Counted from the stretch's first letter, positions 1 through 8,648 are shown. The stretch: 64,000 nt of DNA from Paenibacillus sp. FSL H8-0537 (GCF_038051995.1 NZ_CP150290.1:1413501-1477500); one strand, 5' to 3'. Numbers and translations are program-made. Notes: generated from the sequence alone by a model not told the origin.

Positions 1-1
1 A

Positions 2-787
2 GCTGGAAAAACGACGACGATGCGAATGGTGCTGGGACTTATTTTTCCCGATGGGGGCCAAATCTTATATAACGGCAAGCCTTACAGCCATAATCAGCTG
101 CAAATGCTCGGTTATTTGCCAGAGGAGCGGGGCATGTATCCGCGTGTTCGTGTAAGTGACCAGCTGCTGTATTTGGCGAAGCTGCGGGGGATGTCGAAGC
201 GGGATGCCGATCAAAGCCTAAAGTATTGGCTGGAAAAATTCGGCGTGCCGGAATATTACAATAAGAAGCTGGAGGAGCTGTCGAAGGGCAACCAGCAAAA
301 AATTCAGTTCATTGCTTCGGTCATCCATAAGCCGAAAATCGTCATATTGGATGAAGCCTTTAGTGGGCTTGACCCGGTCAACGTGGAGCTGCTGAAGGCG
401 GCGGTGAAGGAGCTGCGTGAAGAAGGAACGACTATGCTGTTCTCGACACACCGCATGGAGCATGTGGAGGAGCTGTGCCGCAATATTACGATCATGCACC
501 GCTCGAACGCGGTACTGCAAGGCAATCTTAAGGAACTCAAGGGGCAGTATCCACGCGAGCGCGTCATGCTGGGAACCGAGCGCACCGTGAAGGGGCTGGA
601 GACGCTGGAAGGCGTAACGAATGTGCAGCGCAATGAATCAGGTTACGAGCTCCGAATTGAGAACGAAGCGGCGGGCGGGCTTATTTTACGCCATGCGATG
701 GAGCAGACGGAAGTTCGGCGCTTTGAGATTATGGAGCCAACCTTAAACGAAATCTTTATAAAATTGGTGGGTGAAAAGCATGAGTAA
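2..787 (+). CDS. ABC transporter ATP-binding protein, NatA-like (5' end cut by window)
   Basis: ATPase subunit of an ABC-2 type exporter. The window opens inside the Walker A loop: the frame from base 2 reads A-G-K-T-T-T before the first Met. The signature LSKGNQQ and Walker B IVILDEAFSGLDP follow, then the switch His in LFSTHRMEH. The C-terminal part after about residue 180 resembles the accessory domain of NatA/CcmA-type exporters. It overlaps the permease gene by 8 bp, so the two are translationally coupled. What is exported (sodium, a drug or a peptide) cannot be read from the sequence. Confidence 0.9.
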   Translation, partial: AGKTTTMRMVLGLIFPDGGQILYNGKPYSHNQLQMLGYLPEERGMYPRVRVSDQLLYLAKLRGMSKRDADQSLKYWLEKFGVPEYYNKKLEELSKGNQQKIQFIASVIHKPKIVILDEAFSGLDPVNVELLKAAVKELREEGTTMLFSTHRMEHVEELCRNITIMHRSNAVLQGNLKELKGQYPRERVMLGTERTVKGLETLEGVTNVQRNESGYELRIENEAAGGLILRHAMEQTEVRRFEIMEPTLNEIFIKLVGEKHE

Positions 788-2099
788 TTTTTGGACAGTC
801 GTCAGCTTTACCATTCGCAATAAGTTTCGGACAAAATCCTTTCTAGTTATGACATTGATTTTCGCAATCATTATTACGATTGGTACTAATCTTCCTTATC
901 TGATTTCTCTGTTTAACAATGACAGTGTAAAAACGGCCTCCATCGGCTATATTCAGTCGGAAGCGGGCAGCGCGGCCGAGGGCACTAAGCTTGCCGAGCA
1001 GCTCAAAGTCTACTACACGCAGCAGGAGCAGCCGAATGTGGTACTGGTTGATTTTGCGGATACGGGTAGTGATGCGGGCAATGAGCAAGCACTTAAGCAG
1101 GGCATTATCGATCAGAAAATTAAAGGGTATTTGACCTTTGGCGACGTTCAAGCAAATGGCTTGCCAGCTGTAACCTATAAGTCTGAGAAGCTGCTGGATG
1201 AATCCACAACTCGTTCGCTGCAGGGGGCGCTGCAAAACATACGCACCGAAATGATTTTCAAGGAAGCCGGGCTGAGCGAGGAGCAGAAGGTGCAGCTGTT
1301 CGCGCCGGTTTCGATTGAGACGATGCAAATTGCTGCTGAAGCGGGAACAGGGTCCAATACCGAAGGGCTGTCGCCTGAGCAGCAGGCGGTCAATATGGGA
1401 CTTGTATCGATTATTGTCATTATGCTGTTCTTTGTTATTATGGTGACGGGGCAGCTGATTGCGACAGAAATTACATCGGAAAAAGGCTCGCGGGTTATGG
1501 AAATTCTCATTACTAGCGTATCGCCGCTGACACAAATGTTCGGAAAGGTGTTCGGAATGTTCCTCGTAGGCTTGTTCCAGCTGGTGCTGTATGGAGCCGT
1601 GATGATCATTAATTTATCGATGCCGCAAAATAAAAATGCGTTTATGAATTGGAATATTGATTTTAATCAAATTGATCCGTCGCTGATCATGTATGCGGTC
1701 ATCTACTACTTGGCAGGCTATTTCCTTTATGCCATGCTGTATGCGGCGATTGGCTCCATTGTGAGCCGGACGGAGGATTTGGCACAGGCGGTTATGCCGA
1801 TTACGATTTTATCGCTGGCAGGCTTCTACATTAGCACATTCAGCATTTCGAATCCGGATACCATGCTCGTGAAAGTCGCTTCCTTTGTGCCGTTTTTCTC
1901 GCCATTCGTCATGATGCTGCGAATTGGACTGACGAACCCGCCAGTATGGCAGGTGCTGCTATCCTTGGGCATTTTGTTCGTATCGATTTACATCTTCGGC
2001 TGGCTGGGAGCGAAAATCTATCGCACTGGCGTCCTGATGTACGGCAAGCGGCCAACGTTTAAAGAGCTGCGCAAGGCGATGCGGGCTTATAAGGTTTAG
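780..2099 (+). CDS. ABC-2 type permease, NatB-like
   Basis: Membrane partner of the preceding ATPase. One TM helix lies near residues 20-40, followed by a large extracytoplasmic domain. A cluster of about five helices begins near VSIIVIMLFFVIMVTGQLIATEI, the usual ABC-2 membrane_3 layout. The motif TEITSEKGSRVMEILITSV is typical of NatB/YhaP-type permeases. The ATG at 780 is preferred over the in-frame GTG at 771, because a GGTGGG ribosome site sits at suitable distance and the 8-bp overlap with the ATPase gene is normal for this pair. Length (about 439 aa) fits the family. Confidence 0.9.
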   Translation: MSNFWTVVSFTIRNKFRTKSFLVMTLIFAIIITIGTNLPYLISLFNNDSVKTASIGYIQSEAGSAAEGTKLAEQLKVYYTQQEQPNVVLVDFADTGSDAGNEQALKQGIIDQKIKGYLTFGDVQANGLPAVTYKSEKLLDESTTRSLQGALQNIRTEMIFKEAGLSEEQKVQLFAPVSIETMQIAAEAGTGSNTEGLSPEQQAVNMGLVSIIVIMLFFVIMVTGQLIATEITSEKGSRVMEILITSVSPLTQMFGKVFGMFLVGLFQLVLYGAVMIINLSMPQNKNAFMNWNIDFNQIDPSLIMYAVIYYLAGYFLYAMLYAAIGSIVSRTEDLAQAVMPITILSLAGFYISTFSISNPDTMLVKVASFVPFFSPFVMMLRIGLTNPPVWQVLLSLGILFVSIYIFGWLGAKIYRTGVLMYGKRPTFKELRKAMRAYKV

Positions 2100-2401
2100 G
2101 ATACGATTTTCTTGTGTGTAGACTTTATTTAATAATGACGCTAAATTTATGGTGTTTTGTCGGTATTTTTAAGTTGTTTTGTCGTCCAGACTTATCCTTA
2201 ATGCAAGAATCCCCTGATTTTGCTGAGATTTTCTAAATTGACCAGCTATTTATGTGGAAAGAGGAACCCCAGAAACAACAATATGTTGGTTTATGCTAAA
2301 ATGACGTTTTTTTAATAGATGAATGATGTCGTAATGATTTCTTTTTCTCTCCTATATAGGAAGGGCTAAAAAGGAAATTAAAACTTTATATTTCATCAAG
2401 G

Positions 2402-2431
2402 GTAGCCCAAATAGGGCTACTTTTTTATTTT
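2402..2431 (+). terminator. Rho-independent terminator
   Basis: GTAGCCC, a 5-nt loop and GGGCTAC are followed by TTTTTTATTTT. It lies about 300 bp after the NatB-like gene. The AT-rich stretch 2100-2401 before it contains no gene I can support. Confidence 0.75.
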
Positions 2432-2717
2432 GTAAGATTGTTAAAGTTGCTAATCAATGCTTGTAGTAACCATAAGACGGGAGGCACATTTTTAATTCTC
2501 TTCATGACGGGTACGACTATATATGTGAGTTTTGTCGTTTATTACTTACAAAAGGCAGGAGAAAAGACTCCAACTGGTGAATATTTACAAGACGATGGAA
2601 CTATTTCAGAAGTCATACTTTGAAGTGATAGCCAACGAGAAAAGTATTGGAGGATTCATAAGTATTGAGGAACTTAGTTGATAAGCTGACCGGCAAAGAC
2701 AAGTTATTTGAAAAAGT
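2432..2717. other. AT-rich stretch without a convincing gene
   Basis: A 61-codon frame (2438-2623, TTG start) could encode one hydrophobic helix, but it has no good ribosome site and no recognisable family. The last 40 bases read K-L-T-G-K-D-K-L-F-E-K-V-W-K and then a stop. This may be remnant transposon coding sequence upstream of the truncated IS. Confidence 0.3.
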
Positions 2718-3600
2718 TTGGAAATAATCGAATCTTATACAAAAGACGGCAAGCCCGTTAGCGATGAGCAGATCTGTGAATGGATCATGGCGTTCTTAGC
2801 GGGCGAAGGCGCGAACTACGGTTACCGCAAGCTAACCGTGCTTCTTCGAAGACGGCATGAACTGAACATAAACAAAAAGAAAGTCTATCGTCTATGCAAG
2901 CAAATGAAGGTGCTGCGTCCACAGCGGACACGCAAGATGAAACATCCCAAGCGACTTGCTAACAATCGCGTCATAACGGCCTCTAATCAGCTATGGGAGA
3001 CCGACATAAAGTATGGCTGGATTAGCGGTGAACAACGTTTCTTCTTTCTGATGAGCATCTTAGACGTATTTGACCGCGCCGTAGTCACTTATCATTTGGG
3101 ACTGACGTGCGAAGCCAAGCATCTCGTGCAGATCACGCAGGAAGCGGTTATGAAACGCCAGCTCTTTGACAAGGTAGAAAAGCCAGTCATTCGTTCGGAC
3201 AACGGTCCGCAATTTATCAGCAACCTGTTTGAGGAAGCTTGTAACGAGTTTGTCATGATTCATGAGCGAATCCCGCCAAAAACGCCGAATAAAAACGCGC
3301 ATATCGAATCGTATCATTCGATTATAGAAGCAGAGTGCTACCAGCGACATGAGTTTGAAACGTATCCACAAGCCTATGAAATCGTAAGTCAGTTTATTCA
3401 GGATTACAATCGAATTCGCATTCATGGCAGCATTTACGATTTGTCCCCGTATGAATATATGGAAGCATTGAAGCAAGGTAGAGTTAAGCCGAAGGAGATT
3501 AAGGTTTAATCGTCAGATGGTGAAAAACAAAGCCATTTAAAGCCATTCTACGATTAATGTCGAATAAGAGGTGCAGTGTCCACTATAAGGGAGTTTAACC
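2690..3600 (+). mobile_element. Truncated IS3-family element
   Basis: The right end is inferred near 3600, where GTGTCCACTATAAGGGAG-type terminal sequence passes directly into uvrA-like coding sequence on the other strand. The left boundary is not identifiable. No uvrA sequence is found on the left side, so the insertion was accompanied or followed by a deletion. Confidence 0.6.
2718..3509 (+). pseudogene. IS3-family transposase OrfB, 5'-truncated
   Basis: An rve/DDE integrase domain with all three catalytic acidic residues: D in ETDIKYG, D in RSDNGPQF, and E in NAHIESYHS. The HTH_21-type segment (YGYRKL...VYRLCKQMKVLRPQR) precedes it. Related OrfB proteins carry extra N-terminal residues before the TKDGKPVSDEQI block, and an OrfA upstream. 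Neither is present, and the only start is a TTG without a ribosome site. The element has lost its left end and is probably not autonomous. Confidence 0.8.
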
Positions 3601-3903
3601 GGTGCCTACAGTAGAGCGTGGATTTCGTGAAGTTGTTTTTTGTTCGATTGCGACAGCAGGAGATAGCCCTTCAATAGAGTCGACATCTGGCGTAGTAGCT
3701 TGTCCTAAAAATTGTCGAGCATAGGCTGACAGTGATTCAACATATCTTTTTAGACCCTCAGCATACAACGTATCGAAAGCCAAACTTGATTTCTCTGATC
3801 CACTCACCCCTGTGAAAACGACAATTTGGTCTCGGGGAACATCCACATTGATATTTTTCAAGTTATTCTCTCTTGCACCTCTGACATTTATAATTTTTTT
3901 CAT
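3595..3903 (-). pseudogene. UvrA-like ABC ATPase, N-terminal fragment cut by IS
   Basis: The 102 residues match the start of excinuclease subunit UvrA or its paralogues: [41 protein letters not shown], and [11 protein letters not shown] through RSTVGT. UvrA is normally over 900 aa, and the frame stops where the IS end begins. Walker A reads GVSGSEKSS, so residue 37 is Glu where UvrA has an invariant Gly; the ATP site was damaged as well as truncated. A good ribosome site (AGGAGGA) precedes the ATG. The neighbouring efflux gene suggests an imported resistance-like module, but that is inference. Confidence 0.85.
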
Positions 3904-4216
3904 TATTATTCCTCCTGTCTAAAACATAAAAAGACAAAAAAAACAAAAAATGTCGTATCATTTCACTTTTATTAACTCAGTAACAATCTTTAGATTATAG
4001 ATAAGTAAACATACCTTTTTTTTACTAGGTATAAGGGAACACGTTACGTTATTAAATTGATTGTTTTACATGCAAGGATGCAAAATTCATGCTTCATGAC
4101 TAGTTTCAATGATGTAATTCAAATAAGATAATCACAACATTGTAATCTTATTTTGTAAGCATATACTTTTTGTTATACTCTATGATTATTGGGTCAACGG
4201 TAGTTTTACAACCTTT
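3904..4216. other. AT-rich upstream region of the uvrA fragment
   Basis: No gene is seen on either strand. It holds homopolymeric A/T runs and a short ATACC...GGTAT inverted repeat near 4010-4031. It presumably contains the promoter of the minus-strand uvrA fragment, but no clear -35/-10 pair was found. Confidence 0.4.
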
Positions 4217-4267
4217 TGAAAAACACCCTACAAGATGGACTTTTTCAAAGTGTCTATCTTATAGGGT
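4217..4267 (-). terminator. Terminator of the MFS gene
   Basis: A 16-bp imperfect inverted repeat (4225-4240 with 4252-4267, 14 of 16 paired) is followed on the minus strand by GTTTTTC. It lies about 120 nt after the MFS stop codon. Confidence 0.75.
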
Positions 4268-4386
4268 ACAATTTAGTCTTTTAAAAAGATGATCTGTATC
4301 TCAACTTATTAGATCATCATCAAATCAGTATTCGGGAAAGTTGTCTCATAATAGTAGTCCACTGATCTGGCAGAGCTAGATTATGA

Positions 4387-5850
4387 CTATTCCGAGTCTC
4401 CAGACCACTTCTGGACTTTCACTCGTCTTACAAATACACCTAGAACAAGTCCGGCAAGGGCTACAAACATCGTGAAGAATAATGCGTTCTGCATACCAGC
4501 CGTTAACGCCAATGTTGCATTTCCCGGCTCCGTAGGATCAGCCACACTCTTAATAAAGTCTGCGGTTCCGGTTGTCATGATACTTACTGCCATTGCAATA
4601 CCGATAGCTCCTGCGATTTGTTGAAGTGTGTTCAATATAGCCGCACCATCGGGGTACATATCAGAAGGTAGCTGATTCAGACCATTTGTCTGAGCAGGCA
4701 TCCATACCATAAGAATTCCGACAATCAGACAGGTGTGCAAGACCATAATCAAAGCAATGGACGAAGCAACCGTAATATCAGAACAGAACCATAGAGTGGC
4801 TGCAACTACGATAAGACCAGGTACTACCAAAAACTTAGGTCCGAATTTGTCAAATAGTGCCCCTACGACAGGAGAAAGTACAGCTGAAATTACACTGCCT
4901 GGTAGAAGAATAAGTCCAGTCGTCAGTGCGCTTAATTCAAGAACACGAATCATAAACATGGGAAGAATGAACATGGACGATAGAAAAACCATCATACATA
5001 TGAATACCAGCAAAGTACCTATAGCAAACATAGGGTTCTGTAGAGTTCTTAAGTTCATAAGAGGTTTTTTCATGTTCAGTTGACGAATGACAAATAGGAT
5101 TAATGCGATAACCCCGGCAATTAGGGGTACAATAACAACAGGGTTACTCCAACCATGATCTCCCTCTCCTGCACTACTAATACCATAAACTAGTCCACCA
5201 AAACCAATTGTCGACAAGACTAGAGAGTATATATCGATACGTGGTTTGGTTATAGGTGCTACATTTTTCATAAACGCTACGCCTGCCAACAAAGCAAGCA
5301 CCAGAGCCATCAACGATACCCAGAATATCCAATGCCAGCTTAGATAATCAATTAAAAGACCTGAGATGGCTGGGCCTAAGGCAGGTCCCGCTGTGAACAC
5401 AAGACTGACTAGTCCCATCGCTTTTCCGCGTTTCTCGGCTGGGAATATAATAAGAGCCGTATTAAGCATCAATGGGAATAATAGCCCTGCTCCAGCTGCT
5501 TGAAGTATCCTCCCTAATAGCAAGATATCAAAACTTCCCGCCATAGCACCAATTGCAGATCCTACGATAGACATACTGACTGATGTCAGGAAAAGTTGAC
5601 GTGTTGAAAACCATTGTATCAATAGTCCAGAAAGAGGAACTAAAATTCCCAATGTAAGTAAGTAACCACTTGTTAACCATTGTACTTTAGCTTCCGTAAT
5701 CGCGAACTGATTAATAATATCACTTATAGCAATATTAATTGCCGTTTCATTAAAGGTACCTATGATACCAGCAAGCATCAATGCAAACATAATAGGGAAA
5801 ACCTTAACATTTGGAACTTTTTGATTTTCAGAAATAGTACCTGATTGCAA
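4387..5850 (-). CDS. MFS multidrug efflux transporter, DHA2 (14-TM) family
   Basis: A proton-coupled drug exporter of the EmrB/QacA/LmrB type in the cytoplasmic membrane. It has about fourteen hydrophobic helices. Motif A-like and C-like features include LLLGRILQAAGAGLLFPL, FPAEKRGKAMG (loop 4-5) and GPALGPAISGLL (motif C). I place the start at the TTG at 5850, because GAGGAG lies 8 nt upstream. The GTG at 5859 overlaps that ribosome site. A 14-codon leader peptide and an extended -10 promoter lie upstream, suggesting drug-inducible translation or attenuation. The specific drug is unknown; lincosamide- or macrolide-type substrates are a guess from LmrB kinship. Confidence 0.88.
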   Translation of the reverse strand: MQSGTISENQKVPNVKVFPIMFALMLAGIIGTFNETAINIAISDIINQFAITEAKVQWLTSGYLLTLGILVPLSGLLIQWFSTRQLFLTSVSMSIVGSAIGAMAGSFDILLLGRILQAAGAGLLFPLMLNTALIIFPAEKRGKAMGLVSLVFTAGPALGPAISGLLIDYLSWHWIFWVSLMALVLALLAGVAFMKNVAPITKPRIDIYSLVLSTIGFGGLVYGISSAGEGDHGWSNPVVIVPLIAGVIALILFVIRQLNMKKPLMNLRTLQNPMFAIGTLLVFICMMVFLSSMFILPMFMIRVLELSALTTGLILLPGSVISAVLSPVVGALFDKFGPKFLVVPGLIVVAATLWFCSDITVASSIALIMVLHTCLIVGILMVWMPAQTNGLNQLPSDMYPDGAAILNTLQQIAGAIGIAMAVSIMTTGTADFIKSVADPTEPGNATLALTAGMQNALFFTMFVALAGLVLGVFVRRVKVQKWSGDSE

Positions 5851-5930
5851 AACCCTCACTCCTCAGTGTCTTTCTAATTTTTGATTCATGTTAGAAATTA
5901 AGTAGAACAAAATACCTCTGTCTGCATATG

Positions 5931-5975
5931 TTAACCAGAACTGCAATAACAGGAAAGGCATTGTGTTTTGCTCAT
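5931..5975 (-). CDS. 14-aa leader peptide upstream of efflux gene
   Basis: The minus strand encodes MSKTQCLSCYCSSG and a stop. A near-perfect AAAAGGAGG lies 7 nt before the ATG, a better ribosome site than that of the MFS gene. The stop is about 80 nt upstream of the MFS start. A TTTCTAA/TTAGAAA hairpin lies in between, just ahead of the MFS ribosome site. This layout is that of ribosome-stalling leader peptides that induce antibiotic resistance genes. Whether stalling occurs is inference. Confidence 0.65.
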   Translation of the reverse strand: MSKTQCLSCYCSSG

Positions 5976-6044
5976 ATATAAACCTCCTTTTGAAAAGTTA
6001 TCTGATTCTCGTTTAAAATCTGTAGGAGAACTTTCAACTTTTTG

Positions 6045-6053
6045 ATCATAACA
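6045..6053 (-). promoter_or_regulatory. Probable extended -10 promoter of leader peptide/MFS operon
   Basis: The minus strand reads TG-T-TATGAT, an extended -10. It is about 70 nt upstream of the leader peptide ATG. A TTGACA nearby is too close (9 nt) to serve as its -35. Transcription would begin near 6038. Confidence 0.45.
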
Positions 6054-6212
6054 TACGCCTGTCAAGGCCCCCCCTGAACCAAAGAGAAAGTCAACCCCCC
6101 TTTTTTTTAGATTCACAAAAAAACCGCAACGATGTGTGAAGTGCACCCCTTAGAATGGACATTGGAATAAACCCCTGGTTTATCCGATGAAATTCTAGGG
6201 GGTGCATTTTTT

Positions 6213-6557
6213 ATGCCGGTAAAGGGACAGAAGTTTAAACGATACACGCATGAGCTGAGATTGGAAGCAATCAGACTCCATGTTGTGGAGGGATGGACCT
6301 ATCGTCAGATTATTAATCATTTAGGGATAGCAGACGTATGTCGGATGAAAGTGTGGATGAGGAAGTATCGGAAGCAAGGCGAGTTTGGATTATTGGATCG
6401 ACGTGGTCGGCAAGAGGAATACATCGACGAGAATCGTCACATTCAAAGCCTTAAACGGGAGAATGAGATGCTAAAAAAGGGTTTGGAAATCTGGATGCGG
6501 GAGACGTGCGCCATAAGTACAGAACCATTGAACAAGCATCGAAGTGGTATACGGTAG
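6213..6557 (+). CDS. IS3-family transposase OrfA (DNA-binding)
   Basis: A 114-aa helix-turn-helix protein (YTHELRLEAIRLHVVEGWTYRQI...) that binds the IS ends. A leucine/charged C-terminal segment (HIQSLKRENEMLKKG) is the usual dimerisation zipper. The ribosome site is AGGGGGTGC, and translation starts at ATG 6213. It is expected to be made alone and, by -1 frameshifting at 6473-6479, as part of an OrfAB fusion. Confidence 0.85.
   Translation: MPVKGQKFKRYTHELRLEAIRLHVVEGWTYRQIINHLGIADVCRMKVWMRKYRKQGEFGLLDRRGRQEEYIDENRHIQSLKRENEMLKKGLEIWMRETCAISTEPLNKHRSGIR
6473..6479 (+). promoter_or_regulatory. -1 programmed frameshift slippery site (A AAA AAG)
   Basis: The heptamer AAAAAAG is in the zero-frame register of orfA (cta-aaa-aag). 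Slipping by -1 enters the orfB frame without a stop codon, reading G-F-G-N-L-D-A-G-D-V-R-H-K into OrfB. This is the standard IS3-family arrangement for making OrfAB transposase. Confidence 0.8.
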
Positions 6558-7363
6558 CTGAACTTTGTAAAACATTCCACGTTTCACGAAGCGGTTATTA
6601 CGCCTACTTAAAGCGAAAGTCTGTGGATCGGGATAAGGAAGTCATGGGGGAAATCCAAGCCTTATACGCGAAGTATGACGGTAAATACGGGTACAGGCAG
6701 CTACAGCTCTTTCTCTTGCAGGAGCATGGGATTTGGGTCAATCATAAGAAGGTTCTGCGCCTCATGCAGGAGCTTGGGCTACGCTCTAAAATTCGGCGCA
6801 AGCATCGTTGTAACTACGCTTCCTCCGCAGGTGGCCGCGTCGCAGAAAACTTACTGAAACGGGAATTTCATGCCGAATTGCCAAATCAAAAATGGGTCAC
6901 CGATGTCACGCAGTACCGCGTCGCGGATACTTGGCTGTACCTGTCTGCGATCAAGGATCTGTATAACAACGAAATTGTTGCGTACCACATGGGGCTTCGG
7001 AACGATAATCAGCTTGTTCTACAGACTTTTGAGAAAGCATTTGAAAAGCAAAAAGACGTGACGGGATTGATCGTTCACAGCGATCAAGGATTCCAGTACA
7101 CGTCCCTTGCTTACCACGACATGCTGCCAAAGGTTGGCTCCCAAATCAGCATGTCTCGCCGAGGCAATTGTTATGACAATGCCTCAATGGAGAGCTTCTT
7201 CTCGCATCTCAAAACGGAAGGACTCTATCCCTATGATATACGAAGTATCGAAGAGGCACAAAGGCGAATTGAAACGTATATCACATTTTATAACAACGCT
7301 AGACCGCAAAGAAAACTAAAAAAATGGACGTCGATTGCGTATCGGCGCCAGCATGTTGCTTAG
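6506..7363 (+). CDS. IS3-family transposase OrfB (DDE integrase)
   Basis: The catalytic half of the transposase. An HTH_21-like region (GKYGYRQLQLFL...HKKVLRLMQELGL) is followed by the rve domain. The DDE residues are D in KWVTDVTQY, D in IVHSDQGFQY, and E in NASMESFFSHLK. It ends with the NNARPQRKLK-type tail. The frame is open and full length (285 aa), so the element looks active. It overlaps orfA in the -1 frame; the independent GTG start at 6506 has no good ribosome site, in keeping with expression by frameshift. Confidence 0.9.
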   Translation: MRHKYRTIEQASKWYTVAELCKTFHVSRSGYYAYLKRKSVDRDKEVMGEIQALYAKYDGKYGYRQLQLFLLQEHGIWVNHKKVLRLMQELGLRSKIRRKHRCNYASSAGGRVAENLLKREFHAELPNQKWVTDVTQYRVADTWLYLSAIKDLYNNEIVAYHMGLRNDNQLVLQTFEKAFEKQKDVTGLIVHSDQGFQYTSLAYHDMLPKVGSQISMSRRGNCYDNASMESFFSHLKTEGLYPYDIRSIEEAQRRIETYITFYNNARPQRKLKKWTSIAYRRQHVA

Positions 7364-7507
7364 GTGTTTTTTTCATTGTCCGCTAAATGGGGGTCAGTTC
7401 CTACCTCCACCAGATTTTTATTTATAGCGTATTAAATTCTTTACGATAGGCCGCCATTATTTGCGGCTTATTGTTTTGTTTCATAGCCGACTGAAGGAAG
7501 GCATGTC

Positions 7508-7550
7508 TTGACAATGAGTTCGGTTTGCGTTAACTTATATGCTATAGCAT
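7508..7550 (+). promoter_or_regulatory. marR promoter with palindromic operator
   Basis: TTGACA (7508-7513) and TAACTT (7531-7536) are 17 nt apart. The perfect palindrome ATGCTATAGCAT at 7539-7550 lies directly after the -10, where bound repressor would block initiation. The same palindrome recurs upstream of the DoxX gene, so autorepression by the MarR protein is likely. Confidence 0.65.
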
Positions 7551-7613
7551 TTAAATTACAGTCTAGAAACAAGGGGTTTTCGTAAATAATCGAATTTAAA
7601 GTTGGGGATAATT

Positions 7614-8042
7614 ATGGAGCTGAAAAATATAACGGGGTTTTTGATCCATCGAACAGATGTTAAGATGACCAATTACTTTACAAAGCAATTGAAGCCGTAT
7701 GAGATGACACCAGAGCAGTGGAGTATTATAAGTGTCCTAGATAGGGATAGAGCAACAACTCAAAAAGAACTTGCGGAAGCAATTGACCGAGATCAAAGTA
7801 CCGTTGTTCGAATGATCCATTCGCTTGAAAAGAAGGGAATCGTCAAACGGGTTGTAAATAACACGGATAAAAGATCTCACAACTTATATTTGAGCAATAA
7901 AGGAATAACGCTTAAAACAGAGCTTCTGCCCGTAGTCAATGAAGCGCACAATTATGTAACAAGGTTCTTAAGTGAACAAGAAATTCAGAATTTAAAAATT
8001 ATTCTAGATAAATTATACGCTAGCGTTAAAGAAGAGAGTTAA
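7614..8042 (+). CDS. MarR-family transcriptional regulator
   Basis: A winged-helix dimeric repressor. The recognition region is TQKELAEAIDRDQSTVVRMIHSLEKKGIVKRVVNNTDKRSHNLYLSNKG, with the wing motif DKRSHNLYL. N- and C-terminal helices form the dimer interface. ATG 7614 is chosen because GGGGA is 5 nt upstream; an in-frame TTG at 7602 is less likely. It is followed 28 bp later by the thioredoxin-like gene. It probably represses itself and the DoxX gene through ATGCTATAGCAT and releases DNA on binding a phenolic or oxidant signal, as family members do. Confidence 0.88.
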   Translation: MELKNITGFLIHRTDVKMTNYFTKQLKPYEMTPEQWSIISVLDRDRATTQKELAEAIDRDQSTVVRMIHSLEKKGIVKRVVNNTDKRSHNLYLSNKGITLKTELLPVVNEAHNYVTRFLSEQEIQNLKIILDKLYASVKEES

Positions 8043-8070
8043 ATCAATAGGGAGGAAGAGGTGTTAGCCC

Positions 8071-8634
8071 GTGCTAAAAACTGAACAGCAATATTTTGAA
8101 GAAGGTAAGCCAATTCAAAGTTATATGGATGTAATGAGCAGCCTTAAAAACGAAAGTTTTTCCGTTTACAATCAATTTGAGATATCGGATTATGAATGTA
8201 TTCAAAAGATTAAGGTTTCAAAATTCCATTTTTTGGTAATTACAGAGGACTGGTGTGGCGATGCCATGATGATTAATCCAATCATTCGTAAAATAACGGA
8301 AGCTGCAAATTTGGAAATGAGAGTAGCCCTGCGCGATTCAAACGTTGAATTAATAGATCGGTATCTAACCAATGGCGGCCGTGCAATTCCGATCGTAATT
8401 ATTCTTGATTCCAAAGGAGAGGTAGTTGGGAAGTGGGGGCCGCGGGCACCCAAAGTCCAAGAGATCGTCGATAATCTCCGCGCCATTTTACCGGATAAAG
8501 AGGATCCTTCATTCGCTGATAAACAGAAAGAGGTTTTCGGCTCGTTGAGAAATCGATATGCGCAGGATCCGTTCCTTTGGAGTTACGTTTACGACAGCTT
8601 TAAGGAAACGATTTTGGCAATCAGCGATAAATAA
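8071..8634 (+). CDS. Thioredoxin-family protein (single-Cys WCGDA type)
   Basis: A 187-aa cytoplasmic thioredoxin-fold protein. The active-site strand reads ITEDWCGDAMM, with one Cys instead of CxxC. The cis-Pro loop follows in GGRAIPIVIILDSKGEVVGKWGPR. The C-terminal region is helical. This matches the WCGD-S/A thioredoxin-like family (Pfam Thioredoxin_9 type), of unknown substrate. It starts at GTG 8071 behind GGGAGGAAGAGG. Its place after a MarR gene and before DoxX suggests an oxidative or thiol-stress role. Confidence 0.8.
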   Translation: MLKTEQQYFEEGKPIQSYMDVMSSLKNESFSVYNQFEISDYECIQKIKVSKFHFLVITEDWCGDAMMINPIIRKITEAANLEMRVALRDSNVELIDRYLTNGGRAIPIVIILDSKGEVVGKWGPRAPKVQEIVDNLRAILPDKEDPSFADKQKEVFGSLRNRYAQDPFLWSYVYDSFKETILAISDK

Positions 8635-8648
8635 ATTTTTTAAATAAA

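Larger units (their letters stand above)
6142..7396 (+). mobile_element. Intact IS3-family insertion sequence
   Basis: Imperfect terminal inverted repeats are visible: TGCACCCC... starting at 6142 and ...GGGGTCA ending at 7396 (about 15 of 23 positions paired). Between them lie overlapping orfA and orfB with a -1 frameshift signal. No clear target-site duplication was found. The element sits about 90 bp upstream of the efflux-gene promoter, in the opposite orientation. Confidence 0.85.

Noticed and set aside
2438..2623. 61-codon frame with one hydrophobic segment
   Set aside because: TTG start without ribosome site directly after a terminator; no recognisable domain.
5931..6146. 71-codon minus-strand frame covering the leader peptide
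   Set aside because: Its N-terminal part reads through poly-G/poly-A runs and the promoter; only the last 14 codons have a proper ribosome site, so the short leader is annotated instead.
6137..7400. Target-site duplication flanking the intact IS
   Set aside because: No matching 3-5 bp repeats could be found at the two ends as I define them.
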